Positions 45,796 to 55,900 of a stretch of DNA of 64,000 nucleotides are shown in pieces (positions within the stretch are counted from its first letter, which is position 1; every line of letters starts with the position of its first letter). The stretch comes from Streptomyces sp. NBC_00557 (GTDB lineage: Bacteria; Actinomycetota; Actinomycetes; Streptomycetales; Streptomycetaceae), in assembly GCF_036345995.1 (NCBI RefSeq), contig NZ_CP107796.1:2604001-2668000 (forward strand). The letters are read 5' to 3'. The notes beneath the pieces are model-generated. The model was not told where the DNA came from, searched no databases, and saw only the letters and a list, made by a program, of their open reading frames with translations. Made by a program: the position numbers and the translations under genes.

Positions 45796-46434
45796 GTGGC
45801 GATGTTCCGACTACAGGGCAGCAAGGTGCTCGCCGTCGACATGACCGGGGACGCCGTGAAGGCGAAGAACGGCTCGATGGTCGCGTACGACGGGCAGATG
45901 AGCTTCAAGAAGCTGAGCGGCGGCGGGGAGGGGCTGCGCGGGATGGTGACCCGCCGGCTCACCGGCGAGCAGATGACGGTGATGGAGGTGAAGGGGCACG
46001 GCACCTGCTGGTTCGCGGACCGGGCGACCGAGATCAATCTCGTGAGTCTCCAGGGCGACAAGCTGTACGTGGAGTCGAGCAACCTGCTCGTGACGGACGC
46101 GGGGCTGCGCACGGGCACGACGTTCACGGGGCTGCGCGGCGCCTCGCAGGGCAACGGCCTGTTCACGACGACCGTCGAGGGGCACGGGCAGGCGGCGATC
46201 CTGTCCGACGGGCCGGCGGTGGTGCTCCGGGTCAGCCCGCAGTACCCGCTGATCGTCGACCCGGGCGCCTATGTCGCGCACCAGGGCGACGTCCGGCAGT
46301 CCTTCCAGTCAGGCGTGACGTTCCGCACGTTCTTCGGGGAGGGCGGCGGCGAGGCCTTCCAGATCCGCTTCGAGGGGGACGGTCTGGTGTACGTGCAGCC
46401 GAGCGAGCGGAACACGATCGCGGGGGATCTGTAG
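45796..46434 (+). CDS. AIM24 family protein 1
   Basis: 212 residues of the AIM24 (TRAP-like/biogenesis of mitochondria AIM24) beta-sandwich family: [27 protein letters not shown] ... [19 protein letters not shown] ... [13 protein letters not shown] ... [23 protein letters not shown] 45796 is taken as start because TACTTT (45784-45789) lies 6 nt before it, fitting a leaderless transcript; ATG 45802 is an alternative. First of three tandem paralogues. Biochemical role unknown. Confidence 0.88.
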   Translation: MAMFRLQGSKVLAVDMTGDAVKAKNGSMVAYDGQMSFKKLSGGGEGLRGMVTRRLTGEQMTVMEVKGHGTCWFADRATEINLVSLQGDKLYVESSNLLVTDAGLRTGTTFTGLRGASQGNGLFTTTVEGHGQAAILSDGPAVVLRVSPQYPLIVDPGAYVAHQGDVRQSFQSGVTFRTFFGEGGGEAFQIRFEGDGLVYVQPSERNTIAGDL

Positions 46435-46436
46435 CC

Positions 46437-47087
46437 ATGGCGTTCCGCGAGATCAATTCCAAGATGGTCGAGGCGACCGTGCTGCCCGGGCAGCGGCTGT
46501 TCAGCCAGCGCGGGGCGATGCTCGCCTACAAGGGGGACGTGTCCTTCACGCCGAACGTCCAGGGCGGCCAGGGCGGCCTGATGTCCATGATCGGACGCCG
46601 GGTGGCGGGCGAGGCGACCCCGCTGATGACCGTGGAGGGCAGCGGCACGGTCTTCTTCGGGCACGGCGGCCACCACGTCCACGTGATCCACCTCACCGGC
46701 GACACCCTCTACGTGGAGGCCGACCGCCTGCTCGCCTTCGAGGGCACACTGCGGCAGGGCACGATGTTCATGGGCTCCCAGGGCGGGGTGATGGGTCTGG
46801 TCCGGGGCCAGGTCACCGGGCAGGGCCTGTTCACGACCACCCTCCAGGGCCAGGGCTCGGTGGCCGTGATGGCGCACGGCGGCGTCTTCGAGATCCCGGT
46901 CACCCCCCAGCGCCCCGTCCACGTCGACCCCCAGGCCTACGTCGCCCACCACGGCGACGTGCGCAACAGGCTGTCCGCCGCGCTCGGCTGGCGCGAGATG
47001 GTGGGGCGCGGCTCCGGCGAGGCCTTCCAGCTGGAGCTGAGCGGCAACGGCACGGTGTTCGTCCAGGCCTCGGAGGAGAAGCTGTGA
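46437..47087 (+). CDS. AIM24 family protein 2
   Basis: 216 residues, clearly paralogous to its neighbour: SQRGAMLAYKGDVSFTPNVQGGQGGLMSMIGRRVAGEATPLMTVEGSG ... GLFTTTLQGQGSVAVMAHGG ... VDPQAYVAHHGDVRNRL ... GSGEAFQLELSGNGTVFVQASEE. ATG 46437 is 2 bp after the first gene's stop, with GGGGGA upstream in that gene; the third gene overlaps its end. All three are thus translated from one mRNA in series and probably form a hetero-oligomer. Confidence 0.88.
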   Translation: MAFREINSKMVEATVLPGQRLFSQRGAMLAYKGDVSFTPNVQGGQGGLMSMIGRRVAGEATPLMTVEGSGTVFFGHGGHHVHVIHLTGDTLYVEADRLLAFEGTLRQGTMFMGSQGGVMGLVRGQVTGQGLFTTTLQGQGSVAVMAHGGVFEIPVTPQRPVHVDPQAYVAHHGDVRNRLSAALGWREMVGRGSGEAFQLELSGNGTVFVQASEEKL

Positions 47088-47902
47088 GCGCGCACGCAGG
47101 CATGTACGGCGCCCCGGGCGGCCCGGTGGTGTACGACCCGATGACCCTGCCCGCCGACGACAACGTGAACAAGTACACGTTCTGTGTCGAGCTGAAGGGT
47201 GCGGAGTGGTTCCTGCAGAAGGGGAAGATGATCGCCTACTACGGGGCGATCGAGTTCAACGGCATCGGACACGGCCGATTGGACCGACTTGTCCGCACGT
47301 CGTTCCATTCGCCACTGCACGCGAGCGACTGGGTCGTGGCGTCGGGCTCGGGCAGGATGCTGCTCGCCGACCGGGCCTTCGACGTCAATTCGTACGACCT
47401 CGACGACGGGAACTTGACCATTCGCGCGGGCAACCTGCTCGCTTTTCAGCCAAGTCTGTCGCTGAAGCAGTCGATCGTGCCGGGTTTTCTGACCCTTATC
47501 GGAACCGGAAAGTTTGTGGCGGCATCTAACGGACCGGTGGTGTTCATGGAACCTCCGATCCGGGTCGACCCTCAGGCGCTCGTCGGGTGGGCCGACTGCC
47601 CGTCACCGTGCCATCACTACGACCACGGGTATCTGACGGGTGTACTGGGCGGTCTACGTGCGATGACGGGCCTGGGCGGGGTATCCGGGGAGGAGCACCA
47701 GTTCGAGTTCGTGGGCGCCGGGACGGTCCTGCTGCAGTCCTCGGAGACCCTCATGGAGGAGACGGCGACGGGGGTCGTCCCGTCCGAGCCGGGGGTGCCG
47801 GGGGGTGGCGCTGCGGGGCCGGGCGGACACGGTCCGCAACCGCCAGGCGCACCGCGCCTTCCCGGACAGCTGGGGGACCTCCAGCGTCGCTTCGGGCTGT
47901 GA
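47084..47902 (+). CDS. AIM24 family protein 3 with Gly/Pro tail
   Basis: 272 residues, third AIM24 paralogue, more divergent: KYTFCVELKGAEWFLQKGKMIAYYGAIEFNGIGHG ... GFLTLIGTGKFVAASNGP ... VDPQALVGWADCPSPCHHYDHGYLTGVLG ... EEHQFEFVGAGTVLLQSSE. It gains a Cys/His cluster (CPSPCHHYDH) that could bind metal and a C-terminal Gly/Pro-rich tail of about 45 residues. GTG 47084 overlaps the preceding stop (GTGA). Codon use in the middle (about 47270-47560) is less GC-biased than in the two neighbours. Confidence 0.85.
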   Translation: MSAHAGMYGAPGGPVVYDPMTLPADDNVNKYTFCVELKGAEWFLQKGKMIAYYGAIEFNGIGHGRLDRLVRTSFHSPLHASDWVVASGSGRMLLADRAFDVNSYDLDDGNLTIRAGNLLAFQPSLSLKQSIVPGFLTLIGTGKFVAASNGPVVFMEPPIRVDPQALVGWADCPSPCHHYDHGYLTGVLGGLRAMTGLGGVSGEEHQFEFVGAGTVLLQSSETLMEETATGVVPSEPGVPGGGAAGPGGHGPQPPGAPRLPGQLGDLQRRFGL

Positions 47903-47982
47903 GCGGTAGTCTGCGGAGTGTGACGTCGAACGCGTGCGCACAGTCACACCGTCCAAGGTAGTTCGTCATTCAACTTCTTAGG

Positions 47983-47988
47983 TAGACT
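47983..47988 (+). promoter_or_regulatory. -10 box of absC, leaderless
   Basis: TAGACT, 6 nt before the absC ATG; no Shine-Dalgarno. The preceding 30 bp are unusually AT-rich for the window (GTTCGTCATTCAACTTCTTA), a plausible autoregulatory target for a MarR protein. Confidence 0.45.
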
Positions 47989-47994
47989 TCATTC

Positions 47995-48471
47995 ATGGAG
48001 ACCGAGACGGCCACGCGCTGGCTGACCGATGCGGAGCAGTGCGCCTGGCGCACCCACCTGGAGGTCAACAGGCTGTTGATGTACCAGCTGGAGAAGGATC
48101 TGCAGCCGTTCGGCCTGACGATGAACGACTACGAGATCCTCGTGAACCTGTCCGAGTCGGACGACGTACGCATGCGGATGAGCGACCTCGCCTCGGCGAC
48201 GCTGCAGTCCAAGAGCCGGCTCTCGCACCAGATCACGCGGATGGAGAACGCGAACCTGGTACGCCGCGAGAACTGCGAGTCGGACCGGCGGGGGCTGTAC
48301 GCCGTGCTGACCGAGCACGGCCTGGAGACGATGAAGAAGGTGGCACCCCACCACGTCGCCTCCGTACGGCGGCACTTCATCGATCTGCTGTCACCGGAGG
48401 CGCTGCACGAACTGGACAAGGCGCTGAAGCCGATCGCGGAGCATCTGCGGGGGCAACGCGGGCGTCCCTGA
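47995..48471 (+). CDS. absC: MarR-family regulator AbsC
   Basis: 158 residues, the same length as S. coelicolor AbsC (SCO5405), a pleiotropic MarR-type regulator linked to zinc homeostasis and antibiotic production. N-terminal dimer helices (AEQCAWRTHLEVNRLLMYQLEKDLQPFGLTMNDYEILVNLSES), winged HTH (MRMSDLASATLQSKSRLSHQITRMENANLVRRENCESDRRGLYAVLTEHG). Paired His (APHHVASVRRHF), Glu and Cys residues could supply metal ligands. A leaderless start at ATG 47995 is supported by TAGACT upstream. Assignment rests on length, motif and synteny recalled from memory. Confidence 0.85.
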   Translation: METETATRWLTDAEQCAWRTHLEVNRLLMYQLEKDLQPFGLTMNDYEILVNLSESDDVRMRMSDLASATLQSKSRLSHQITRMENANLVRRENCESDRRGLYAVLTEHGLETMKKVAPHHVASVRRHFIDLLSPEALHELDKALKPIAEHLRGQRGRP

Positions 48472-48579
48472 GCCGTGCGGGGTGGTGCGGCCGGGCGAGG
48501 GGCGGGTGCCGACCGGCTCCGGCGAGGAGCCTCGCCGCAGGGGGTGCTCCCGGTGCCCACCCGTGCCGCCCGGGGCGCT

Positions 48580-49785
48580 TCAGGCCCGGCCCACCACGGC
48601 CCGCTCCCTGCGACGGCGACACCCCGCAGCGGCAGGCAGCACGGCCGCCCCGCCCGCCAGCAGGAAGCACACCGCGAGGGGCATCCGGCCGATCAGCAGT
48701 CCCGCCGCCATCGCACCCGCCGAGCTCCCGGCGTTCACCCCCGTGTTGACCCAGGCGCCGGCCCGCGTCCGGGCTCCCTCGGGCGCGGTCTCCTCGGCCA
48801 CGAGGTACGCCGTCGTGAGGACGGGGGCGACGAACATCCCGGCGAGGGCCATGCCCCCGGCCAGGGTCCACAGACCCGGCGCCAGGCCCGCCGCCGCGAT
48901 CACCAGGCCGAGCCCGGCGGCGAACCCGCACAGCCGCGCCCGGGCCGGCGCCCGCCACCTCACCGCCCCGTTGAGCAGACCGCCGACCGCGCTCCCCGCG
49001 GACAGCGCGCCCAGAACCCAGGGCACCAGCCCGGCGTCGTACGACCGCGCCGTGACGAACGCCGTCACCAGCAGTTCCACCCCGCTCAGCGCGAGGCCCG
49101 CCCCGGTCACCACGGCGACCGGCGCCAGCAGCCCCGCCAAGGTGCCGCGCCGCTTTCCCGGGGCTCTCCGGCAGGGGCCCGGGACCGCCGGGCAGGTGGC
49201 GAAGGCACAGGTGCCGCCCACGATCAGGACCGCGCTGAGCAGGATCCCGGACGCGGGCGGGGCGAAAACCGTCAGGGCGCCGACCAGGGCCGGGCCGGAG
49301 ACGTACAGCAGTTCCTCGGCGACGCCGTCCAGGGCGTAGGCGCGGGCCAGCATCGCCGGTTCCGGGGCCAGTCCGGCCCAGACGGCACGCATGGCCGGCC
49401 CCAGCGGCGGCGCGCACCCGCCCGCGAGGGCCGCCGTGACGGCGAGGGCCCACGGCGGCGCCCCGGGGCGCCAGGTCAGCGCGGCCAGGACGCCCAGCAG
49501 GGCGCCGTACAGCGCGGCCATGGGCGGCAGGGCGCGGCGGGGGCCCCAGTGATCCGTCAGCCGGGCGCGCAGCGGCATCAGGAAGACCGTCGTGGCGCCG
49601 AACAGGGACAGCACGGCGCCGGAGACGGCGTAGGAGCCGGTGGACCGGGTGACGGACAGCAGCATCGCCAGGGAGACCGTGCCGTACGCCAGCCGGGCGG
49701 TGAGGGCGGAGGCGAAGGTGCGGCGGGCGTGCGGCAGGCGCAGTACGGCGGCGTACGAGGGCCGCGCGGGGGCATGCGTCGACAT
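48580..49785 (-). CDS. MFS transporter
   Basis: 401 residues with about 12 hydrophobic segments; motif-A-like loop LRARLTDHWGPRRALPP between TM2 and TM3, and VAEETAPEGARTRAGAWVNTG near TM10-11. Resembles sugar-efflux/arabinose-permease-type drug exporters of unknown substrate. ATG 49785 has AGAGGAA 7-8 nt upstream. It converges with absC, so a functional link with that regulator is possible but not shown. Confidence 0.88.
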   Translation of the reverse strand: MSTHAPARPSYAAVLRLPHARRTFASALTARLAYGTVSLAMLLSVTRSTGSYAVSGAVLSLFGATTVFLMPLRARLTDHWGPRRALPPMAALYGALLGVLAALTWRPGAPPWALAVTAALAGGCAPPLGPAMRAVWAGLAPEPAMLARAYALDGVAEELLYVSGPALVGALTVFAPPASGILLSAVLIVGGTCAFATCPAVPGPCRRAPGKRRGTLAGLLAPVAVVTGAGLALSGVELLVTAFVTARSYDAGLVPWVLGALSAGSAVGGLLNGAVRWRAPARARLCGFAAGLGLVIAAAGLAPGLWTLAGGMALAGMFVAPVLTTAYLVAEETAPEGARTRAGAWVNTGVNAGSSAGAMAAGLLIGRMPLAVCFLLAGGAAVLPAAAGCRRRRERAVVGRA

Positions 49786-49936
49786 GCGGATGTTCCTCTG
49801 CGGGAGGCGGGAGAGGGGCACCGAGGGACGCGAGAGCCGGTCGTACGTCACGGCCTCGCGGTCCGGGGTGCGCTCTACGCCAAGGAGAGGAGCATGGCCG
49901 TCAAGGTAGCAGCAGGGCAGGCGGGCCGGCGATCGG

Positions 49937-50893
49937 TTATCCCTGCGTCAGGCCCGCCACCAGTTCGTCGGCCGCGCGGTACGGGTCCAGTTCGCCGGCG
50001 ACGATGCGCTCCGCGAGCGCGCTGAGGCGGCGGTCGCCGTGCAGGTCGCCGATGCGTTCGCGCAGGGCCGTCACCGCGATGGTCTCCACCTCGCGGGCCG
50101 CGCGCGCCCTGCGGCGTTCGGCCAGCACCCCGCGCTCCTCCATCCACGCGCGGTGCTTCTCCAGGGCCTCGACGACCTCGTCGACGCCCTCGGCGCGGGC
50201 GGCGACCGTCTTCACGATCGGCGGGCGCCAGTCGCCGGGGCCGCGGGCCTCGCCGAGGCCCAGCATGTGGTTCAGTTCGCGGGCGGTGGCGTCCGCGCCG
50301 TCCCGGTCCGCCTTGTTGACGACGTACACGTCGCCGATCTCCAGGATGCCCGCCTTGGCCGCCTGGATGCCGTCGCCCATGCCCGGGGCCAGCAGGACCA
50401 CGCTGGTGTCGGCCTGGGAGGCGATCTCGACCTCCGACTGGCCCACGCCCACCGTCTCGACCAGGATCACGTCGCAGCCCGCCGCGTCCAGGACCCGGAT
50501 CGCCTGGGGCGCCGCCCAGGCGAGGCCGCCCAGGTGGCCCCTGGTGGCCATCGAGCGGATGTAGACGCCGGGGTCGGAGGCGTGCTCCGACATGCGGACG
50601 CGGTCGCCGAGCAGGGCGCCGCCGGAGAAGGGCGAGGACGGGTCGACGGCCAGGACGCCGACCCGCTTGCCCTGCTTGCGGTACGCGGTGACGAGCGCGG
50701 AGGTCGAGGTCGACTTGCCGACTCCCGGGGAGCCGGTCAGGCCCACCACGTAGGCGTTGCCGGTCAGCGGGGCCAGCGCCGCCATGACCTCCCTGAGCTG
50801 CGGGGACGCCCCCTCCACCAGGGAAATGAGCCGGGCCACGGCCCGCGGCCGGCCTTCCCTGGCCTGGGCCACCAGAGAGGAGACGTCCTGCAT
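49937..50893 (-). CDS. meaB: MeaB/ArgK-type G3E GTPase, B12-mutase chaperone
   Basis: 318 residues. P-loop GLTGSPGVGKST (about 51-62), switch regions LAVDPSSPFSGGALLGDR and VETVGVGQSEVEIA, base recognition VVNKAD and a C-terminal dimerisation arm. MeaB proteins load and protect adenosylcobalamin in methylmalonyl-CoA-type mutases using GTP. ATG 50893 is chosen over TTG 50896. It is followed upstream by thiolase and epimerase genes, and the mutase large subunit at 41222-42922 is a likely client. Older annotations call the family LAO/AO transport ATPase. Confidence 0.93.
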   Translation of the reverse strand: MQDVSSLVAQAREGRPRAVARLISLVEGASPQLREVMAALAPLTGNAYVVGLTGSPGVGKSTSTSALVTAYRKQGKRVGVLAVDPSSPFSGGALLGDRVRMSEHASDPGVYIRSMATRGHLGGLAWAAPQAIRVLDAAGCDVILVETVGVGQSEVEIASQADTSVVLLAPGMGDGIQAAKAGILEIGDVYVVNKADRDGADATARELNHMLGLGEARGPGDWRPPIVKTVAARAEGVDEVVEALEKHRAWMEERGVLAERRRARAAREVETIAVTALRERIGDLHGDRRLSALAERIVAGELDPYRAADELVAGLTQG

Positions 50894-50944
50894 CAAACAG
50901 CTCCGTTCAGTTCACAGACGTACAGACGCGCACGACGAGCGTGC

Positions 50945-52144
50945 TCACGCCTTCGGTACCCGCACGATCAGCGCGTCACCCTGGCCGCCGCCGCCGCACA
51001 GCGCGGCCGCGCCGACCCCGCCGCCGCGCCGCTTGAGCTCGAGCGCCAGGTGCAGCACCAGACGCGCGCCGGACATGCCGATCGGGTGGCCGAGGGCGAT
51101 CGCGCCGCCGTTCACGTTCACCTTTTCGGTGGACACGCCGAGGTCCTTCATGGACTGCACGGCGACCGCGGCGAAGGCCTCGTTGATCTCGATCAGGTCG
51201 AGGTCGGAGACCTCCAGGCCCTCCTTCTTCAGGGCGTGCCGGATGGCGTTGGACGGCTGGGACTGCAGGCTGTTGTCCGGACCCGCCACATTGCCGTGCG
51301 CGCCGATCTCGGCGAGCCAGGTCAGGCCCAGCTCCTCGGCCTTGGCCTTGCTCATCACCACCACGGCGGCCGCGCCGTCGGAGATCTGGGACGACGAGCC
51401 GGCGGTGATCGTGCCGTCCTTGCTGAAGGCCGGGCGCAGCTTGGCCAGGGACTCGACGGTGGTGTCGCCGCGGATGCCCTCGTCCTTGCTGAACAGGACC
51501 GGGTCGCCCTTGCGCTGCGGGATCTCCACGGGGGTGATCTCCGCCTCGAACAGGCCGTTCTTCTGCGCGGCGGCGGCCCGCTGGTGGGACAGGGCGGCGA
51601 TCTCGTCCTGCTCGGCGCGGCCGATGCCGAGGCGGGTGTTGTGCTTCTCCGTGGACTGGCCCATGGGGATGTTCTCCCACGGGTCGGTCAGGCCGTCGTA
51701 GGCCATCGCGTCGAGCATCTCGACCGCGCCGTACTTGAAGCCCTCGCGGGACTTCGGCAGCAGGTGCGGGGCGTTGGTCATGGACTCCTGGCCGCCGGCC
51801 ACGACGATGTCGAACTCGCCGGCGCGGATCAGCTGGTCCGCCAGCGCGATGGCGTCGAGCCCGGAGAGGCACACCTTGTTGATGGTGAGCGCCGGGACGT
51901 TCATGGGGATGCCGGCCTTCACGGCGGCCTGACGCGCCGGGATCTGCCCGGCACCCGCCTGGAGCACCTGGCCCATGATCACGTACTGCACCTGGTCGCC
52001 GCCGATCCCCGCACGGTCGAGGGCGGCCTTGATCGCGAAACCGCCGAGGTCGGCTCCGGAGAAGGACTTGAGGGAGCCGAGGAGTCGTCCCATGGGCGTT
52101 CGCGCGCCCGCGACGATCACCGAGCTGTTCGTTCCAGAAGGCAT
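50945..52144 (-). CDS. Acetyl-CoA acetyltransferase (thiolase)
   Basis: 399 residues, thiolase II type: active-site Cys in [12 protein letters not shown], then [27 protein letters not shown] (catalytic His) and the second Cys in [15 protein letters not shown]. It condenses two acetyl-CoA or cleaves acetoacetyl-CoA. ATG 52144 is preceded by AAGGGGA about 10 nt upstream. It lies 50 bp before meaB on the same strand and diverges from the methylmalonyl-CoA epimerase gene, a short-chain acyl-CoA cluster. Confidence 0.94.
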   Translation of the reverse strand: MPSGTNSSVIVAGARTPMGRLLGSLKSFSGADLGGFAIKAALDRAGIGGDQVQYVIMGQVLQAGAGQIPARQAAVKAGIPMNVPALTINKVCLSGLDAIALADQLIRAGEFDIVVAGGQESMTNAPHLLPKSREGFKYGAVEMLDAMAYDGLTDPWENIPMGQSTEKHNTRLGIGRAEQDEIAALSHQRAAAAQKNGLFEAEITPVEIPQRKGDPVLFSKDEGIRGDTTVESLAKLRPAFSKDGTITAGSSSQISDGAAAVVVMSKAKAEELGLTWLAEIGAHGNVAGPDNSLQSQPSNAIRHALKKEGLEVSDLDLIEINEAFAAVAVQSMKDLGVSTEKVNVNGGAIALGHPIGMSGARLVLHLALELKRRGGGVGAAALCGGGGQGDALIVRVPKA

Positions 52145-52268
52145 GAGCTGCGATCCCCTTACCGGCCTTGCCCAGGCCGAGGAGTGAACGAGGGTTTACT
52201 TCGAATGTACTGAGTGGCACTCCGTGCCGTCATCGGGCTGTCAGTGTGATCGCTCGCACGTTGCGTAA

Positions 52269-52280
52269 CCACCGCGGTGG
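52269..52280. promoter_or_regulatory. 12-bp palindrome between thiolase and epimerase genes
   Basis: CCACCGCGGTGG, perfect, 16 bp before the mce ATG and 125 bp before the divergent thiolase start. Candidate operator of the divergent pair; palindromes of this GC content also occur by chance. Confidence 0.35.
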
Positions 52281-52295
52281 CGCTGCACTGAATTC

Positions 52296-52736
52296 ATGCT
52301 GACGCGAATCGACCACATCGGGATCGCCTGCCACGACCTCGACGCCACCGTCGAGTTCTACCGGGCCACGTACGGATTCGAGGTGTTCCACACCGAGGTC
52401 AACGAGGAGCAGGGCGTGCGCGAGGCCATGCTCAAGATCAACGAGACCTCGGACGGCGGCGCCTCCTACCTCCAGCTGCTGGAACCGACCCGCGAGGACT
52501 CCGCGGTCGGCAAGTGGCTGGCGAAGAACGGGGAGGGCGTCCACCACATCGCCTTCGGCACGGCGGACGTGGACGGGGACGCCGCCGCCATCCGCGACAA
52601 GGGCGTACGCGTGCTGTACGACGAGCCGCGACGGGGCTCGATGGGCTCGCGGATCACCTTCCTGCACCCCAAGGACTGCCACGGCGTCCTGACAGAACTG
52701 GTCACTTCGGCCCCGGTTGAGTCCCCTGAGCACTGA
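52296..52736 (+). CDS. mce: Methylmalonyl-CoA epimerase
   Basis: 146 residues, glyoxalase/VOC fold of two beta-alpha-beta-beta-beta modules. Metal ligands are visible: His7 (IDHIGIAC), the Gln/Glu region YLQLLEP, His in GVHHIAFG and Glu in the C-terminal strand TFLHPKDCHGVLTELV. It interconverts (2R)- and (2S)-methylmalonyl-CoA between propionyl-CoA carboxylase and the mutase. ATG 52296 has no ribosome binding site. Its neighbours meaB and thiolase fit the same pathway. Confidence 0.93.
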   Translation: MLTRIDHIGIACHDLDATVEFYRATYGFEVFHTEVNEEQGVREAMLKINETSDGGASYLQLLEPTREDSAVGKWLAKNGEGVHHIAFGTADVDGDAAAIRDKGVRVLYDEPRRGSMGSRITFLHPKDCHGVLTELVTSAPVESPEH

Positions 52737-52762
52737 CCGCCGTACATAAGGGCCGGTAGGGT
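52733..52762 (+). promoter_or_regulatory. Candidate scy promoter
   Basis: CTGACC (52733-52738), 18-nt spacer, TAGGGT (52757-52762). It starts within the last codon of mce and predicts a transcript from about 52769 with a leader of about 175 nt. Confidence 0.4.
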
Positions 52763-52768
52763 TGGGGG

Positions 52769-52797
52769 CGGTCGTCCCCGAAAGCGGGGGACGGCCG
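52769..52797. terminator. Hairpin between mce and scy
   Basis: CGGTCGTCCCC (52769-52779) pairs with GGGGACGGCCG (52787-52797), 11 bp with one G-T pair, loop GAAAGCG, followed by TTT. It can end mce transcripts; if the promoter above is used it would sit at the very 5' end of the scy mRNA. Confidence 0.6.
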
Positions 52798-52942
52798 TTT
52801 CCGGGGTCCGGGTTTCGGGGGACGAGCGTCGGGGCAGCAGCCCGTGCTCCGCCGTTGATCTGACACCATTCCCCGGGGGCCCCGTTCGGCGGAGGACGAG
52901 GCTCGTTGGAGAAGCTGACCAGGGGACGGATGGGACCGCGCA

Positions 52943-55900
52943 GTGCGGGGCTACGAGAGCCAGGAGCGAGAGCCGGCGGCTGACGTCGACCACCTCTCTC
53001 GGTTCGAGGCCGAGATGAAGCGGCTGAAGACCGAGCGGGAAAAGGCGATCCAGCACGCCGAGGACCTCGGCTACCAGGTCGAGGTGCTGCGCGCCAAGCT
53101 GCACGAGGCGCGCCGCACCCTGATGACCCGGCCCGCCTTCGACGGCGGTGACGTCGGCTATCAGGCCGAGCAGTTGCTCCGCAATGCCCAGATGCAGGCC
53201 GACCAGCTGCGGCAGGAAGCCGAGCGGATGGCCGCCGAGGCCCGCGCGCAGACCCAGCGGATCCTGCAGGAGCACGCCGAGCAGGCCGCCCGGCTCCAGG
53301 CGGAGCTGCACCAGGAGGCCGTCACCCGGCGCCAGCAGCTCGACCAGGAGCTGGCCGAGCGCCGCGCCACCGTCGAGTCGCACGTCAACGAGAACGTGGC
53401 CTGGGCGGAGCAGCTGCGCGCCCGCACCGAGGAGCAGGCCCGCCGGCTGCTGGCGGAGTCCCGCGCCGAGGCGGAGCAGGCGATGGCCGCCGCCCGCGCC
53501 GAGGCCGAGCGGCTGACCCGCGAGGCCCGGGAGCGGCTGCAGAGCGAGGCGGAGTCGGCCCGCGCGGAGGCCGAGCAGATCCTGCGCCGCGCCCGCACGG
53601 ACGCCGAGCGCCTGCTGAACGCCGCCTCCACCCAGGCCCAGGAGGCCACCGACCACGCCGAGCGGCTGCGCACCGACGCGGCCGGCGAGTCCGACACCGC
53701 GCGCCGGCAGGCCGCCGAGCTGACCCGGGCCGCCGAGGAGCGGATGGCCGCGGCCGAGGAGGCGCTGCGCAAGGCCCAGGCGGAGGCCGAGAAGGTCGTC
53801 ACGGAGGCCAAGGAGGCCGCCGCCAAGGCCCTGGCGAGCGCCGAGGCCGCCAACGAGACGCGGACCCGCACGGCCAAGGAGCAGGTCGCCCGGCTGGTCG
53901 AGGAGGCCACCAAGGAGGCCGAGCAGACCAGGTCGGAGGCCGAGCAGCTGGTCGCGGACGCCCGCGCCGAGGCCGAGAAGATCCTCGCGGAGGCGTCCGA
54001 GAAGGCCCGCGCGATCACGGCCGAGGAGAGCGCCACCCAGCTGTCCAAGGCGGCCAGGACCGCCGAGGACGTGCTCACCAAGGCTTCCGAGGAGGCCAAG
54101 CGGACCACCAGGGCCGCCGCCGAGGAGGCCGAGCGGATCCGCACCGAGGCCGAGGCCGAGGCGGACCGGCTGCGCGCCGAGGCGCACGACATCGCCGAGC
54201 AGCTCAAGGGCGCGGCGAAGGACGACACCAAGGAGTACCGCGCCAAGACGGTCGAGCTGCAGGAGGAGGCCCGCCGGCTGCGCGGCGAGGCCGAGCAGCT
54301 GCGTGCCGACGCGGTCGCCGAGGGCGAGTCGATCCGCGCGGAGGCCCGCCGGGAGGCGGTCGCGCAGATCGAGGAGGCGGCCAGGACCGCCGAGGAGCTG
54401 CTGGCCAAGGCCAAGGCGGACGCCGACGAGCTGCGGCAGACCGCGACGACCGACAGCGAGAAGGTCCGCACCGAGGCCATCGAGCGGGCCACCGCGCTGC
54501 GCCGGCAGGCCGAGGAGACCGTGGGCCGGGCCCGCAAGGAGGCCGAGCGGCTGCGTGCCGAGGCCGGCGAGCAGGCCGAGAAGATCACGGCGGACGCCGA
54601 GACCGCCGCGCGCGAACTGCGCGAGGAGACCGAGCGCGCCGTCGAGGCCCGCCGCACCGAGGCCGCGGCGGAGCTGACCCGGCTCCAGACGGAGGCGCAG
54701 GAGCGGCTGGAGGCGGCCGAGCAGGCGCTCGCGGACGCCCGCGAGGAGGCCGCCCGGATCCGCCGCGAGGCCGCCGAGGAGAGCGAGCGGCTGCGCACCG
54801 AGTCCGCCGAACGGATCCGTACGCTCCAGCAGCAGGCCGAGGCCGAGGCCGAGCGGCTGCGCACCGAGGCCGCCTCCGACGCGTCCGCGTTCCGCGCCGA
54901 GGGCGAGGCCGTCGCCGTACGGCTGCGCAGTGAGGCCGCCGCCGAGGCCGAGCGGCTCAAGGCCGAGGCCCAGGACACCGCCGACCGGGTGCGTGCGGAG
55001 GCGCAGGCCGCCGCCGAGCGGCTCGGCACCGAGGCGTCCGAGACGCTGGCCGCCGCCCAGGAGGAGGCCGCCCGGCGCCGCCGCGAGGCGGAGGAGCTGC
55101 TCGGCGCGGCCCGCGAGGAGGCCGAGGAGGAGCGCCGGCGGGCCCGCGAGCAGAGCGAGGAGCTGCTGGCCTCCGCACGCAAGCGGGTGGAGGAGGCGCA
55201 GGCCGAGGCCACCCGGCTGGTGGAGGAGGCCGACCGGCGGGCCACCGAGATGGTCTCCGCGGCCGAGCAGCACGCCCAGCAGGTGCGCGACTCGGTCGCC
55301 GGGCTGCACGAGCAGGCGCAGGAGGAGATCGCCGGGCTGCGCTCGGCCGCCGAGCACGCGGCGGACCGCACCCGGCGGGAGGCCGAGGAGGAGGCCGACC
55401 GGGTCCGCGCCGACGCCTACGCCGAGCGGGAGCGGGCCGGCGAGGACGCCTCGCGGATGCGGCGCGAGGCGAACGAGGAGTCGGAGGCCGCCAAGGCGCT
55501 GGCCGAGCGTACGGTCGCGGAGGCGATGGCGGAGGCCGAGCGGCTGCGCACGGACGCCGGCGAGTACGCCCAGCGGGTGCGCACCGAGGCCTCGGACGTG
55601 CTCGCCGAGGCCGACCAGGCGGCGGCCCGTACCCGGGCGGACGCCCGCGAGGACGCCAACCGGATCCGCTCGGACGCGGCGACCCAGGCGGACACCCTCA
55701 TCACCGAGGCGCGCAGCGAGGCGGAGCGGCTGCAGACGGAGACCGCCGCCGAGGCCGAGCGGGTGCGCGGCGAGGCGGTGGCCGAGGCGGACCGGGTGCG
55801 TGCGGAGGCCCTGGCGGCCGCCGAGCAGCTCGTCGGGGAGGCCACCGGCGAGGCCGAGCGGCTGCGCGCGGAGGCCGCCGAGACGGTCGGCTCGGCGCAG

